Counted from the stretch's first letter, positions 1 through 11,226 are shown. The stretch is DNA of 64,000 nt from Prosapia bicincta (GCA_036971475.1 JBAIZL010000001.1:103593850-103657849); one strand, 5' to 3'. Notes: a model not told the origin generated them from the letters alone. Numbers and translations: made by a program.

Positions 1-716
1 CTGTAAAAACGCTACAGGCTGAGGGTAATCCATACGTGAAGGTTTGTCCTTCCATATAAAATGCACAACCTATCCCATTGTCCAGTTTTGAACCGTCTGT
101 GAATATAGTCACAGTATGTTGGTGATTTAGTTGGATTTGCAAAAACTCCTGACGATAAATAACGTCAGGAGTATTGTGTTTTAGGTACCTGGACAATGAG
201 AAGTCAAATTTTGGCATTCCTATTACCCATGGAGGGATGTAGCATGATGATCGTTCGAATATAGGTGGAAGTTCTAAATTTAGATTGCTAAAAATACGCA
301 ACTTCTTATTCCGAAGGGAGCAGTTGAACGTTGACGCTCATTGTAACGATCCTCGAGGTGGTTATCAAAAACTGCTTTGAATGCCGGATGTTTAGGTTGG
401 CTTCGAAGACCAGTGTAATATGAAATCTGTAGCTTTTGACGTCGCACTGAGAGGGATGGTTCTCCAGTTTCAACTAGAAGGCAGGAGATTGGGCTTGATC
501 TAAAAGCACCAGTAGAAAGTCTAAGACCAGCGTGATGAATTGAAGGAGTTTCAAAACCGTAGATCGAGCAGATATTAAGTTTTTTATAATGTTTTATTTG
601 TGATAGACAATTATTATCAATGGCTATATTGTCCAACAGAAAGTGTTTTAAGGTCGAGTGGATCCGTTTAAAGTATTTCAATGTTTGTCAAAAATTTGGT
701 CAAACAGCTTATATGA
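1..716 (-). pseudogene. I-group non-LTR retrotransposon remnant, left-arm copy (RNase H region, frameshifted, runs off window)
   Basis: Read on the minus strand, 681 to about 300 encodes the end of a non-LTR reverse transcriptase: a block containing HHAGLRLSTGAFRSSP followed by GEPSLSVRR, as in the I/Jockey-like elements of arthropods. At about 297-303 one base is missing relative to the twin copy at 19,694, so the frame shifts. The RNase H part then continues in another frame to the window edge, including the TDGS motif. It is the left arm of a long inverted repeat. Unlike the right-arm copy it lacks the BEL insertion, and the intact target TAATG lies at 587-591. It is a dead copy, bounded at 717 by a small inverted-repeat element. 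Family assignment is from remembered motifs; the clade (I, Nimb, Loa) is not settled. Confidence 0.8.
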
Positions 717-1152
717 TTTGTATTAAGTTTGTTCAGTTATTAAATTTTATTTTGTGACATGGTACTCTTTAGTTTATAAATTTTATAATGATCTGCTGCA
801 GTGGTCCCCAAAGTTTTCAACTAATAACTCCTTCAAGGTAAAAATATTTTCTTGTGGCGCCCCTAAAAATAATAACCCTTATTCAGCTAATAGTAGAGTT
901 CGATTCTGAGATGACAATGATCCAGACGCGGCATATACATTGGGAACCACTCCTCAAATGTATTAGGAAGGATTTTTCGTAGGTTTGGGGCACTAAAAAT
1001 ATTAGATAAAAACTGCAAGTGCCAGGCATCAACAAAATCAACTCTACCAAATATAGTAAATTGTAAATACATGGAACAGGTAAACAATACGAGATTTAGA
1101 AGCGTATTGTATTACAAAATAGTAAACACTATATGAACAAACTTAATACAAA
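717..1152. mobile_element. 436-bp element with 19-bp terminal inverted repeats, hAT-like internal end
   Basis: TTTGTATTAAGTTTGTTCA at 717-735 is repeated in perfect inverted orientation at 1,134-1,152. Inside, from about 799, is CAGTGGTCCCCAAAGTTTT followed by a decayed TTGTGGCGCCCCTAAAA. I recall this wording from ends of hAT-type DNA transposons. A 66-codon frame on the minus strand (887-1,087) is kept in both copies, but with so few differences that this says little. The twin is at 13,828-14,263, the same length. Confidence 0.6.
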
Positions 1153-1330
1153 CGACACACACTTATTGACCACATTATGAGAAACTGCTTTTAAAACCGC
1201 TGTTACAAAGATCTCGATACCACCTAAATACTGATAATTATTATCTAGTGGGCATGTATTAAACAAAATACATATCGATACGTTTAAGGAACAATTGGTT
1301 TAATTATTTCCATCTTCACGTGAGCTACTA

Positions 1331-1466
1331 GTTATCACTAAACACTTTTAAATGTTACGGTCTCAGTTGACAATGGGACACATTTCCCGAAACGGCCGTC
1401 CTCAACAAATTATGTAAGTGCTACTATAGGCAGGTTTATAAGCATTTAAAAGTGTTTAGTGACAAC
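1331..1466. mobile_element. 136-bp MITE-like element with 24-bp inverted ends
   Basis: GTTATCACTAAACACTTTTA at 1,331 onward is mirrored by TAAAAGTGTTTAGTGACAAC ending at 1,466, with one mismatch over 24 bp. There is no coding capacity. The IR1 partner is at 13,515-13,650, the same length. Confidence 0.6.
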
Positions 1467-1793
1467 ATTTTATTTTTAAGATACGCCGAACGTCTTGGAC
1501 TGCAAAACACCATTAAATAAATACTGTGTGAGTAAGTAACTAATACTTCATTTAACAACCCTACTCTCACTTTCCCTGTGGATGTTTAGGTTAATCAAGA
1601 CTAAAAGTTTTTATCATCATTATAAAATGTATATAATAATAAATTAATTTATAATATAATCTAAATTTAATATTAAAACCTAAACTATTTGTAACTATAC
1701 AATCTGTTGTTGTTTTATCGGTATTTATTTCTTTTCCACAAAGTATATTTAAGATATGTATAAATGATTAAAAACATTTCAAATACAAAAATG

Positions 1794-1799
<6 letters not shown>

Positions 1800-1856
<57 letters not shown>

Positions 1857-1881
1857 TGTGTGTGGTGTGTGTGTGGTGTGT

Positions 1882-1926
<45 letters not shown>

Positions 1927-1932
1927 TGTGTG
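1800..1932. repeat. (GT)n microsatellite
   Basis: Nearly uninterrupted GT dinucleotides with a few GGT and GTAT interruptions. The apparent Cys-Val or Thr-His open frames are translations of this repeat. The mirrored partner is the (CA)n tract at 12,847-13,024. Confidence 0.97.
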
Positions 1933-2531
1933 TTATTTTGTATTCAAGATCCATACACAATGTGTTCCATACAGAAACTCTTTTTTTACCATTCGTTTCC
2001 GATATCTTTTACAAGACGAATATGTGCCTGAAGAGGGATTAAAATGAGAAATATATGGCTTTTACGTTGATCATATTAAGTTAGTATTTAGCAGTATAAT
2101 AAAAACACATTATTTAAACAACTCATAATTCAAAGTAAAAGTGATAATTTCCGAAAATAATTTTTAATATCGATCATTATAATATTCTGACACTTTTCAT
2201 CCTATCACTCCAACGGTGACGCATAAAGTGTTTAAATGCACACTCCCGCAGAGAGATACAGGTGTTGTGGAAATATTTCATAAATCAAGGTACAAACGTA
2301 TCACGATTTTGCCACGCTCCACTTCCACTTGTCTACTTGTCACAGCACGTGTTCTTCCTCTCTTCCCTGTTTATTATCTCTACAATCCTAACTTGCAACA
2401 ATACATCCAACGATTCTTCAGACACTAATCAATTTTAACTGAATTGGAATAGCTTTTTAAAATGGTCCTGATTTTTGTAAATGCTATATTCTTTTTTAAT
2501 TGTTGCAATGATTACATAAGAAATCAAATGG

Positions 2532-2679
2532 GTTTTGTGAAGGATAATTAAACAGGCGATAAGCGAGTCAAGTAAACTTGGTTATTACAATGACATGTTT
2601 CGTCTTTGTGAACGTTGCTTATGTAATAAACAAGGTTACGTAATTCGCTTCTCAACCGGTTAATTATCTTTCACAAAAC
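2532..2679. mobile_element. 148-bp imperfect hairpin element
   Basis: GTTTTGTGAAGGATAATTAA at 2,532-2,551 is mirrored by TTAATTATCTTTCACAAAAC at 2,660-2,679 with one mismatch. The imperfect pairing continues inward. The other IR1 copy is at 12,100-12,246. It is non-coding and MITE-like. Confidence 0.55.
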
Positions 2680-3095
2680 ACTTTAATGTAGAAGCGTAAA
2701 TAAACAAAAATTAGAAATGTACCTTTAATTAGCAGTTTCCTATTACTCTTACACTTCGTTAGTGTTCCTATGAAAACTTGACTGACGCGTCGGTATAATC
2801 TTCTATTAGCTAGTGAGTGCATGCTCTAGTGTACAGATTCTAAATCATAAGGGACGGCATTAATAGCTGTTAATGAAGCCACTCGGCAGCCTATATCACT
2901 TGCAAACCTTCTACGGCCAGCATGTGGCTTGGTAACATTTCCATATTTACGTTGCATACAAAGTGAAAGACCGAAGCTTTCCTGAAGTCAAAGATGAAAC
3001 AATTGAAGTTTATGACATAAAAAGTAGAACGGAAAGGAATATTTTTAATATTGTGTTGAATAAACATTCAAAGATTCTAAATCATAAGGGTCGAC

Positions 3096-3225
<130 letters not shown>

Positions 3226-3680
3226 ATTATTTGTTAAAAATACATATTACAATTCACCCCTGTTTGTACTGTTTTTATTTTAATAAATAATATTTATACA
3301 ATACGGTTTCGGTTTACGTTATTATTAGACTTATTAAAATCTATGACTTGTCCGGTTTATAATTCAAGTTAATTAAGAAAAACGTACTGAGACAAACATT
3401 TCTTACCACATTGATGTACATTTGACGAGACACTGACGAAGATTGTTCAGAGCGGTAGAAAATACTTTGTCGGAAGTTTTTCAAATATTAACTTAACTTA
3501 TAAGTTAGAAAGTTTTTTTTTCAATCTAATAATAACCTTAAAGTGGGTTATATTAGAAGAAAAATATAAATAACCTGGTGATAAAATCCACGAGAATAGA
3601 CATGACTATTATATTACATATAGAACAAAATTCCATATTACATATTTAACTTATTTCAAATATAAATACATTTAATTATT
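3226..3680. other. AT-rich sequence, nothing recognised
   Basis: No open frame, repeat family or splice-like segment could be supported. Confidence 0.6.
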
Positions 3681-3690
3681 AGTATAAAAA
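3681..3690 (+). promoter_or_regulatory. Candidate TATA box
   Basis: gTATAAAAac lies about 75 bases upstream of the ATG at 3,761. In AT-rich DNA such a match is common by chance. It is listed only because of the start-exon-like segment that follows. Confidence 0.25.
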
Positions 3691-3760
3691 CTAACAACGA
3701 AAAATAAAACTGCATTTATATTACCATAGTTTCGTAAAAACACTTTTGCTTGAAACCAGT

Positions 3761-3788
3761 ATGAAGCTAAAGAACTTTCTGAAAGTTT
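3761..3788 (+). CDS. Candidate first coding exon of a micro-exon gene
   Basis: ATG opens MKLKNFLKV plus one further base, then the donor GTAAGT at 3,789. The peptide looks like the basic n-region of a signal peptide. If translated without splicing, the frame runs on as a short hydrophobic peptide rich in Leu, Phe and Cys, ending in a stop after about 39 codons. The exon ends in phase 1, the phase of the downstream exon-like segments at 6,530 and 7,892, which is the main reason for listing it. No second exon completing a signal peptide was found between 3.8 and 6.5 kb. The region has no counterpart in the paralogous locus at 34 kb. It could be chance. Confidence 0.25.
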
Positions 3789-3790
3789 GT

Positions 3791-4301
3791 AAGTTATCCT
3801 TAACGTATTTATTTAATTTTTGTATTATTTCACCTACTCAATGCTGCTGTACACTTAGATTGAATAAAACAAACAACTAACTTTTTATAACTCTAAGTAA
3901 TGCTTTCCTCAGCTCATGATGGGCTGCCTTGGAAAGAACTTTACTTGTGCGTGACCTTACTTTAAACTTAACAAATTGACATCACTTGGTCTTACCTAAC
4001 ACACTATATAGACCTATTTCAACCGTTTCTAGTTAGAAATGACCCATTTCCCCCATTTAGTGTAGCCTAATCTAGTAGATATTACTATATCCAGCCTTAG
4101 AATTTCCTTCTCCAAAAACATATTCTACTTAAGCCTTCATATCCCTGGCACATACCTTGGATGTCTCCTTATTGCTATCTTGCTGCTATTAAAGCAATAA
4201 GATTTAAAAATGTCGATAACCTCCGGTAAATATCGACAGTTGCAGAATAGTTTATTGTCCGATCAAATACTCGAATATACTCGATTGCCCGATTATATTA
4301 C
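3791..4301. other. No recognised feature
   Basis: AT-rich DNA. An acceptor-like tttcctcag at about 3,904-3,912 is followed by a short open stretch in phase 1 but lacks a good donor, so no exon is called. Confidence 0.5.
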
Positions 4302-4417
4302 GATACATTCGGACCTTCGCAAGTGTAAATGTCGAATAAATCACAAATAAGCCACAGGGGATGAGGTTAGGGCTATTTGTGTTTGTCGACATTTACATGC
4401 AAAGCTGTGAATGTATC
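4302..4417. repeat. Imperfect hairpin, about 45-base arms
   Basis: cgatacattc...cacaaata (4,302-4,349) pairs imperfectly with tatttgtg...gaatgtatc (4,374-4,417) around a 24-base loop. It is non-coding and possibly a degraded inverted-repeat element. Confidence 0.5.
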
Positions 4418-4720
4418 ATAACGTGAAAAAATATTCAATTTTTATTTATCAATGGTCTTTCAAGTAACTTGATATCGTAGGAAGATGGAAATATTTGACT
4501 GTAGATAAAAATTTTTTGAGCCAAATGGAGTGTTTTCTAAGATAGTGTTAATTCAGGATTTAATAATGATTTCCTCCTAAAACTAGTAGTCACAAACCTA
4601 TGATTTTATAACAAAATGCCGGATAGGTCGATTTAACTTTTAATTAACTACAACTAAATTTTCAATAAACTAATTTGCTATTTAAAACAGATTTTAAAAC
4701 ACATAACAAAAAAGTAAAAA

Positions 4721-6038
4721 TATATATAGTTCTATCTATATTTTGTTTTTTTTTCAGAAAATGTCTTTAACTACTGTTCGAAATAACTTGACGTAAATAC
4801 AAAGTTGAATCAATGGATTAGCATAATCATTTTATTTTGAAATTATCATGTCATTCAAGTACCAGGTTACCAAAGCCTTTACTTTATTTAGTTTCATTTT
4901 CTTTTAAATTTTTTTCTTTTCTTCGGTCAAAAATTGTACAAAATTCCTTCTTGGTCATTTCTTGAAACCTTTGACATTTTTTCCATTGGTAATGTTCCAA
5001 CATGGCTGCTTATACTCCTGCCCTATGTTAATAGCCACTGTTTAGCTCCTGGTTTTGTTCAAGGAATTAAAAAATCTTCTGACTTTATCCCTCCTTCTAG
5101 CTATATTCGTTTATTCGTTATGTTTTCCTAATGTTACTGGTGTAATGGAGATTTTATACTTTCCCACCTTATATGGAAAATATACCTATTTTTATTATAC
5201 ACATTTGATAAAGCATTTCTCGTAGCTGTCCACTATTCTATTACGAGCCTTCTGAGTAGTTAGTGGTGCATTAGTACCTACATTTAGACAGAAGCTGAGC
5301 GCTTCGGAAACAGTTACTGTCTTTAATACTAGGTCTTCAATATATTGTTATTTTTATTTAATCGTTGGTAATTTGTTATTACAAAAATAATACCAAAGCT
5401 TTATATAATTATAATAACTATATAGCCTATAACCTTATTTAGGCCTATATTTCGGTTAAATTGTGTCTGCCATCTTCAGAGGCTTCTTCCTTATTACAAG
5501 AAATATATTTAACCCAACTAATATCTTACTTTTTACTTCTTAGAATTAATTTCAAAACATATTACACTAGAATTAGCCTTTTTATTATTATCATGTATTT
5601 ATTAGTCCAAGGGTTTGAACTGATCGACATTGTAAATTTTATTCACGAATATCTAGATTGCATAATTGATGTACATAATAAACTCAGTCTTAATTGGCGT
5701 CAGGCCATGTCTTTGCTGCTTCTGCTCTGATAATTTTTCAGAAGTTTAATTAATCTAAAAATACTTCAAGTCAAATGTTTAACCCATGTTTTATCCACAT
5801 TCCCAACTCATATATTTTCACTCCTTCAATCAGTTTGACTCTTTTGTCATTACATTGAAAATATATATAAAATTGAACTTTTTTTTAAACAGCTTCATAA
5901 TTTTGTTACAACCCTATCTGAAAAATACGTGCAAGTTGAATATAAAATTCTGAATATTTAATTTAGCGTTAACTGACATATTGTTTCAAAGACAATATCG
6001 TATTAATTGAGTTGTGTATAATTAAGAGGGTGGGTATG
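4721..6038. repeat. Duplicated block A, copy 1
   Basis: About 1.3 kb nearly identical to 34,173-35,495 in the same orientation, with scattered substitutions and small indels. It contains an acceptor-like ttttttttcag at about 4,756, identical in both copies, followed by 35 bases and gtaaat; the 35 bases are open only in phase 0. Two longer open frames inside (4,934-5,131 and 5,461-5,730) resemble no protein I know, and near-identity of the copies makes their survival uninformative. On the minus strand it holds a hammerhead-like motif (5,441-5,484). Confidence 0.9.
5441..5484 (-). ncRNA. Hammerhead-like motif in block A
   Basis: On the minus strand: GCCT, then CTGAAGA (core CUGANGA), one extra base, a weak stem II starting GGC and ending CC, then GAAA, then a short self-complementary ATAT and AGGC, which can pair with the leading GCCT. 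The spacing resembles the Penelope-associated hammerheads elsewhere in the window. Stem II is poor, so activity is doubtful. Block A' has the same motif at 34,897-34,940. Confidence 0.35.
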
Positions 6039-6185
6039 GGTGTGTCTGTGTGTGTTTATATAAACATTCTTAGCCTGGTAGTGTCATTATTGTTATTTCC
6101 TTTTCTGTTTTGTGTTTGTGTATGTGTGTGTGCTTGTGTAAGCGTGTGTTTAAATATTGAATACTAATAATTAGAATATTTATTC

Positions 6186-6429
6186 TAATAAACCAAATAT
6201 GCAGTAAGAATATAATGAACCAAATATGCAGTAAGAATATAATGAACCAAATATGCAGTAAGAATATAATGAACCAAATATGCAGTAAGAATATAATGAA
6301 CCAAATACGAAGTAAGAATATAATGAACCAAATATGCAGTAAGAATATAATGAACCAAATATGCAGTAAGAATATAATGAACCAAATATGCAGTAAGAAT
6401 ATAATGAACCAAATATGGAGTAAGAATAA
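6186..6429. repeat. 27-bp minisatellite, nine copies
   Basis: The unit aatataatgaaccaaatatg + cagtaag recurs with exact 27-bp spacing (6,192, 6,219, 6,246 and so on to 6,408). The fifth and last copies differ slightly. As 27 is divisible by 3, both strands show repetitive open frames of 9-residue periodicity, which are artefacts of the repeat. Confidence 0.95.
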
Positions 6430-6529
6430 GCATTAATTCAATCCAGGCAATCATTGTTCTACCCATCACCTAATACTTGTAGCTTGTATAATTAAATAGT
6501 TAATACAATAATACCTTATCTTGTTACAG

Positions 6530-6568
6530 TCACGTGGTGCTTTTGCGCCAGGAAGAAGGAGAAAGAAG
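6530..6568 (+). CDS. Candidate 39-nt phase-1 micro-exon
   Basis: Acceptor ttgttacag at 6,521-6,529, 39 bases, donor GTAATT at 6,569. Read in phase 1 it gives TWCFCARKKEKE and ends with a single G. That would join the TG opening the 63-nt cassettes as a Val codon followed by EEVDYDEV. The aromatic/Cys part followed by a basic run could be the cytoplasmic edge of a membrane segment, but no such segment is visible upstream. The other two frames are also open, so frame is assigned by chaining to the neighbours. Block A' goes directly into block B' without this segment, so the paralogous locus has lost it or never had it. Confidence 0.4.
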
Positions 6569-7011
6569 GTAATTATTTTTAAATCTTTTTAAATTTTAAT
6601 TTTCATTAAACTATTTTATTTGTATTAAAATCTACACATTACCCTAGTAAATATTACACGTGGAAAATATTTGAACAACTACTTGACCGAATAAACATTG
6701 CTGCCAAAGACGGGTATACTATCATCGCCGCTGCGAGTAAACACAAAGAGTATTTCTCTCTTCGGCTACAATGTTTACTCGGTCTGATAATAAATAATTT
6801 TAAAGCGTGATTAACTCTCATACATTTGCTTTCGTCTCTTAGTTTACTTCGAATAATCAGTTTCTCCTCTTTTACTTGTTTATTGTGAAAACATGTTTTT
6901 AGGCAGGCTATACGGGATGTTCATGAGGCATTTCGAGGTTTTTGCAGGTCTTTTGTCTCTCTTCCCGTACTCGTTTCGGAAGTAGAAAATGAAGGAAATA
7001 ATAAAAACAAA
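6569..7011. other. Interval specific to locus 1
   Basis: Absent from the 34-kb paralogue. It contains a convincing acceptor (tttctcctcttttacttgtt then tttttag ending at 6,902) followed by about 26 codons open in phase 1 to a TAG. This could be a terminal exon but is not called because no other evidence supports it. Confidence 0.4.
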
Positions 7012-7519
7012 GATGTTTAATAAATGATATAAAGCTTGAAGTGAAATTACCACATCAGTTAGGAGCTATGCTAACTACAAACAAACTCTTAAGGTTATAA
7101 AATAGTTACAAGGAAACTATTAGTTTGAATAACTTTTCTTAGACTTTACGTGGATATATTTGCAGGAAATATAAAATCATGACATTCAGGATTTTAGGAC
7201 TTTATTTTTACGGAATCCTTCGACAAAGGAGGATTTCTATGCAGAGCTATTAGACAAAATAATGTGAGTCAAATATTGATATTAAAATATTGTCACAAAT
7301 ATGAGGAGTTATTCTCTACTGTTGAATTTATCCGTTTTCAAATTATTTCCAAAAAAATAGTTTCTCACAATACTTTGAAATAGAACCTAGGAATTCGTGA
7401 AAAAGTTCAACTTTGACGATCAAATGAAATATAAATTAATTTCCATATTTAAAGTGTTATTCAATTCAATCAATAAGATTTGAATGAATATATAACTTAA
7501 GTTGTTTTATTTGTTATAT

Positions 7520-7582
7520 TGGAGGAAGTAGACTGTAACGAAGTGATTGACACTGCACAATGGCCTAGCCACCAATCATTCG
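7520..7582 (+). pseudogene. 63-nt cassette, locus 1 copy 1, acceptor lost
   Basis: 63 bases followed by a perfect GTAAGT donor at 7,583. In phase 1 it reads EEVDCNEVIDTAQWPSHQSF with no stop. The base pair before it is AT (ttatat) where the other cassettes have AG (ttatag). Canonical splicing into this copy is therefore not expected unless another acceptor is used. The same AT is present in copy 1 of locus 2, so the loss predates the duplication of the locus. Against that copy it has four amino-acid replacements and one silent change. Confidence 0.5.
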
Positions 7583-7891
7583 GTAAGTAGCAATAATCTA
7601 TTTTTTCTCGTATCAGTTTATTACCCCAGTTTATAAGTAATGATGGTAAACTCTTATTAGCCGCAAGTATAAACATACTTTGGACCTCTTTAATGTTAAA
7701 CGTATGTGTTCTTGAATTATTCCCAAAAACATAATTGCTCACAACACTTTGAAATAGAACCTGGGACTTCTTGAAAAGGTTCAATATTGACGATAGATTG
7801 AAATATAGCTTAATATTTATATTTAAAGTGTTGTTTAATTTAATCAATATTTGTTCTCTATGAAGTATTTCAATTACTTTATTTGTTATAG

Positions 7892-7954
7892 TGGAGGAAG
7901 TAGACTATGACGAAGTGATGCACACAACACAAGGGCCTAGCCATCGATCATTCG
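7892..7954 (+). CDS. 63-nt phase-1 micro-exon, locus 1 copy 2
   Basis: Acceptor tttgttatag (to 7,891), 63 bases, donor GTAAGT at 7,955. Two frames are closed by early stops (TAG and TGA). The third, entered with two bases and left with one, reads EEVDYDEVMHTTQGPSHRSF, so the segment can be skipped or repeated without shifting frame. The YDEV core has the form of an SH2-binding Tyr-x-x-hydrophobic site, but nothing else indicates signalling. One replacement (Pro to Ser) separates it from locus 2 copy 3. Function and family are unknown. Exon status is inferred from splice signals, open frame and repetition. Confidence 0.55.
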
Positions 7955-8010
7955 GTAAGTAGCAATAAGCTATTTATAATAGTTTATAGTGGTTTTTAAT
8001 AGTTTATAGT

Positions 8011-9361
8011 AGTTTATTATTATATGCATATTACTTATAATATTCTCGTGATTTCTTTCTAGCATAACATCACAGCATTGTAAAAATGTATGTACTTTAT
8101 TAAGTTAATATCAATAATATCTAGCATCTATCTATTAAAGGATGAATTGAAAACAACATGCTTGGCCCGTTTTTATTTTTAAAACTACGTACCTACCTAT
8201 CTAAATCTATCTACCTATCTACCTACTTACATATATCTCTGCCTATCTATATATCTATCTGTCTACCTATCAGCTACCTATATATCTATATTTTTACATA
8301 TCTACTTACCTATATATATATATATATACCTATCTGTTTGTCTATCTCTACATCTACTTATCTATCCCCCTACTCGGGGTAAAATGAAATACATAAATTA
8401 CTTATTACTCTGCAAATGTAAAATGGATTTAAACATTTTTAAAAATTACACTTTTAATTTATTTTACTAAGTTAAATGATTAAGTCGAATTCCGTTTTTT
8501 TTCAGAAGCCACGTTCTGGCTTCGTGGTTTGGATCGGCTTCTGGTGGAGGTAAGCACATATTTATATCACTGTTATATACACAAACTTTGAAACCAATTA
8601 TGTTTAAGCACCCGAATAATTCTCTCAACTTAAGTGAGCACATCAAACGCGGAATTCACTAAATTTCCCTACATTTTATTGACTAGGCTTGAATTTTACT
8701 CACCTTCGGCAGTTCCTTATATTTTACGATTCTCTCTTGTAGCCTATATTTCGTATAACCTCAAACAACCTATACACATTAAACATTCACCTGAACTTTG
8801 CAGAGGACGTGCTTTAAACCAAGAATTGGTGGAAATTCTGCTATCACTGCAATGAATTCGTCATCTTCAGTATATTCAAGTCTTTCCCAATACGTCTACA
8901 CTAGAACATGGACGGATTTACAGGTTTTGTTCTTGGGTGAACTAGACTCCCCTGGGGGGGGTCTCAAATAGGTCTGGGGTCGACCTACTCCCACCTTAAA
9001 AATAGAGAGCATTTAAACAATGGAGAGCTTGTCGACAATGAGCCCGCATCCAAAATCTTACATTATAATGCATATGTTTTAACATGTTAGGGTATGGTAT
9101 TCAACCATGTGTTTCTCATAGAACATAAATCAGCGGCTATTAGACTTGAAGCTTTGACGAATTTAAATTGTTTTCTAATTCTGCAAAGTCATAAGTCCAA
9201 AAATAAGCCAGACTTTATTTCTGTGAGAAACATAATGTTGAATACCAAACTTCGTCTGAAACAATTTCTAAAATTTTATTTTTAACATCATGACTTGTAA
9301 GATTCAAATAAAGTTCATATTTTTCTTTGAACTTACAGTCATATTTATAAAATAACTCGCA
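8011..9361 (+). repeat. Repeat block X, copy 1
   Basis: About 1.35 kb nearly identical to 38,470-39,815 (same strand) and to the reverse complement of 32,360-33,670. It contains a degenerate (CTAT/CTAC)n tract (8,185-8,365), the segment AAGCCACGTTCTGGCTTCGT flanked by ttttcag and gtaagc (8,506-8,549), and two open frames of 60-75 codons preserved in all copies simply because the copies are young. In IR2, block X is part of much longer arms; here only this part is present. Confidence 0.9.
8506..8549 (+). CDS. Weak exon candidate, 44 nt, in block X
   Basis: A strong acceptor (ccgttttttttcag, to 8,505) and donor GTAAGC (8,550). The length is not a multiple of three. Entered in phase 1 it leaves in phase 0, unlike the other candidate exons. 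In the copy at about 38.96 kb the donor is GTAGGC. Block X is a multi-copy repeat, so this may be a chance pair of splice-like sites. Confidence 0.2.
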
Positions 9362-9370
9362 TAATAACTT

Positions 9371-9444
9371 AAACATAATAAGTAAACTGGGAAAGTATTT
9401 TGTTCTAAGATTTACTTCAAAAAAATTATATCTAAATAAAAAAA

Positions 9445-9494
<50 letters not shown>

Positions 9495-9614
9495 AGTTAT
9501 GCAACACTGTTTTCTCGTATACACTTATCACTTTCACTTATGTACTTAAACAAGATTGCATAAAGATATAGCATAAATACCAAGTAAGATTCTTTTTTCA
9601 GTACATAAATGAAA

Positions 9615-9667
<53 letters not shown>
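9371..9667. repeat. Repeat unit with two (TA)n tracts, copy 1
   Basis: Starts aacataataagtaaactggg, then a (TA)n tract, tttgtagttatgcaacactg, a hairpin (tatcactttcacttatgtac against gtacataaatgaaagtgata) and a second (TA)n. It recurs at 10,915-11,224, with a decayed rearranged fragment at 26,318-26,400. It is non-coding. Confidence 0.85.
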
Positions 9668-9669
<2 letters not shown>

Positions 9670-9930
9670 TGGAGAGTGGGAATGGTCCTAATGGAAGTGG
9701 GAATGGCCAACCACCTGAAGTAGTCGTTTTCCTCATGGAGTCATAGATTGATGTTTATGGTCACCTGTTTGTAAACAAAATATCACTAAACTAGGAGGTA
9801 AAAATTCTCTTTCGTTACATTTTTGTGGTTTAAAGGAATTCAGTAAATTTAACTATCATCACTTGAGGAGGATATGAAAATAATTATAAATTTTAGATAG
9901 TTTTGTAATGAGCATATTATTGTGGTATTA

Positions 9931-10914
<984 letters not shown>

Positions 10915-10993
10915 CCTTAAACGTAATAAGTAAACTGGGAAAGTATTTTGTTCTAAGATTTACTTCAAAAAAATTATATCTAAATAAAAAAAA

Positions 10994-11045
<52 letters not shown>

Positions 11046-11165
11046 AGTTATGCAACACTGTTTTCTCGTATACACTTATCACTTTCACTTATGTACTTAA
11101 ACAAGATTGCATAAAGATATTGCATAAATACCAAGTAAGATTCTTGTTTCAGTACATAAATGAAA

Positions 11166-11224
<59 letters not shown>
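10915..11224. repeat. Repeat unit with two (TA)n tracts, copy 2
   Basis: Near-identical to 9,371-9,667, differing mainly in (TA)n length. The sequences flanking the two copies differ, so a mobile or recombining unit is possible. Confidence 0.85.

Positions 11225-11226
<2 letters not shown>

Larger units (their letters stand above)
7012..7982 (+). repeat. Duplicated block B, copy 1, with a tandem ~370-bp exon-containing unit
   Basis: It matches 35,532-36,980. Within it a unit of about 370 bp, carrying a 63-bp exon-like cassette and its flanking intron-like sequence, occurs twice (cassettes start at 7,520 and 7,892). The paralogue has three. Shared intron landmarks are cgcaagtataaac, tttgaaatagaacc and aaagtgtt before each cassette. 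Confidence 0.9.

Noticed and set aside
1715..2047. Several open frames of Cys-Val or Thr-His repeats (also at 3 kb, 10 kb, 12.8 kb and 63.5 kb)
   Set aside because: Translations of (GT)n/(CA)n microsatellites.
2580..2625. Possible hammerhead in the 148-bp hairpin element (gacgaaacatgtc on the minus strand)
   Set aside because: Only the GAAA plus palindrome half is present; no CUGANGA core or stem I could be found in either copy.
4934..5131. 65-codon frame, also present at 34,361-34,582
   Set aside because: Conservation reflects young duplication of block A; the sequence resembles no protein and lacks splice signals.
6185..6469. Open frames with a 9-residue repeat on both strands
   Set aside because: Caused by the 27-bp minisatellite, whose length is divisible by three; present on both strands and with no start or splice context.
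6903..6985. Phase-1 terminal exon after tttttag
   Set aside because: Good acceptor and an open frame to a stop, but no repetition, donor or homology to support it.
9094..9285. 63-codon frame present in all three block X copies
   Set aside because: Copies are nearly identical in DNA, so an intact frame is not evidence of coding.
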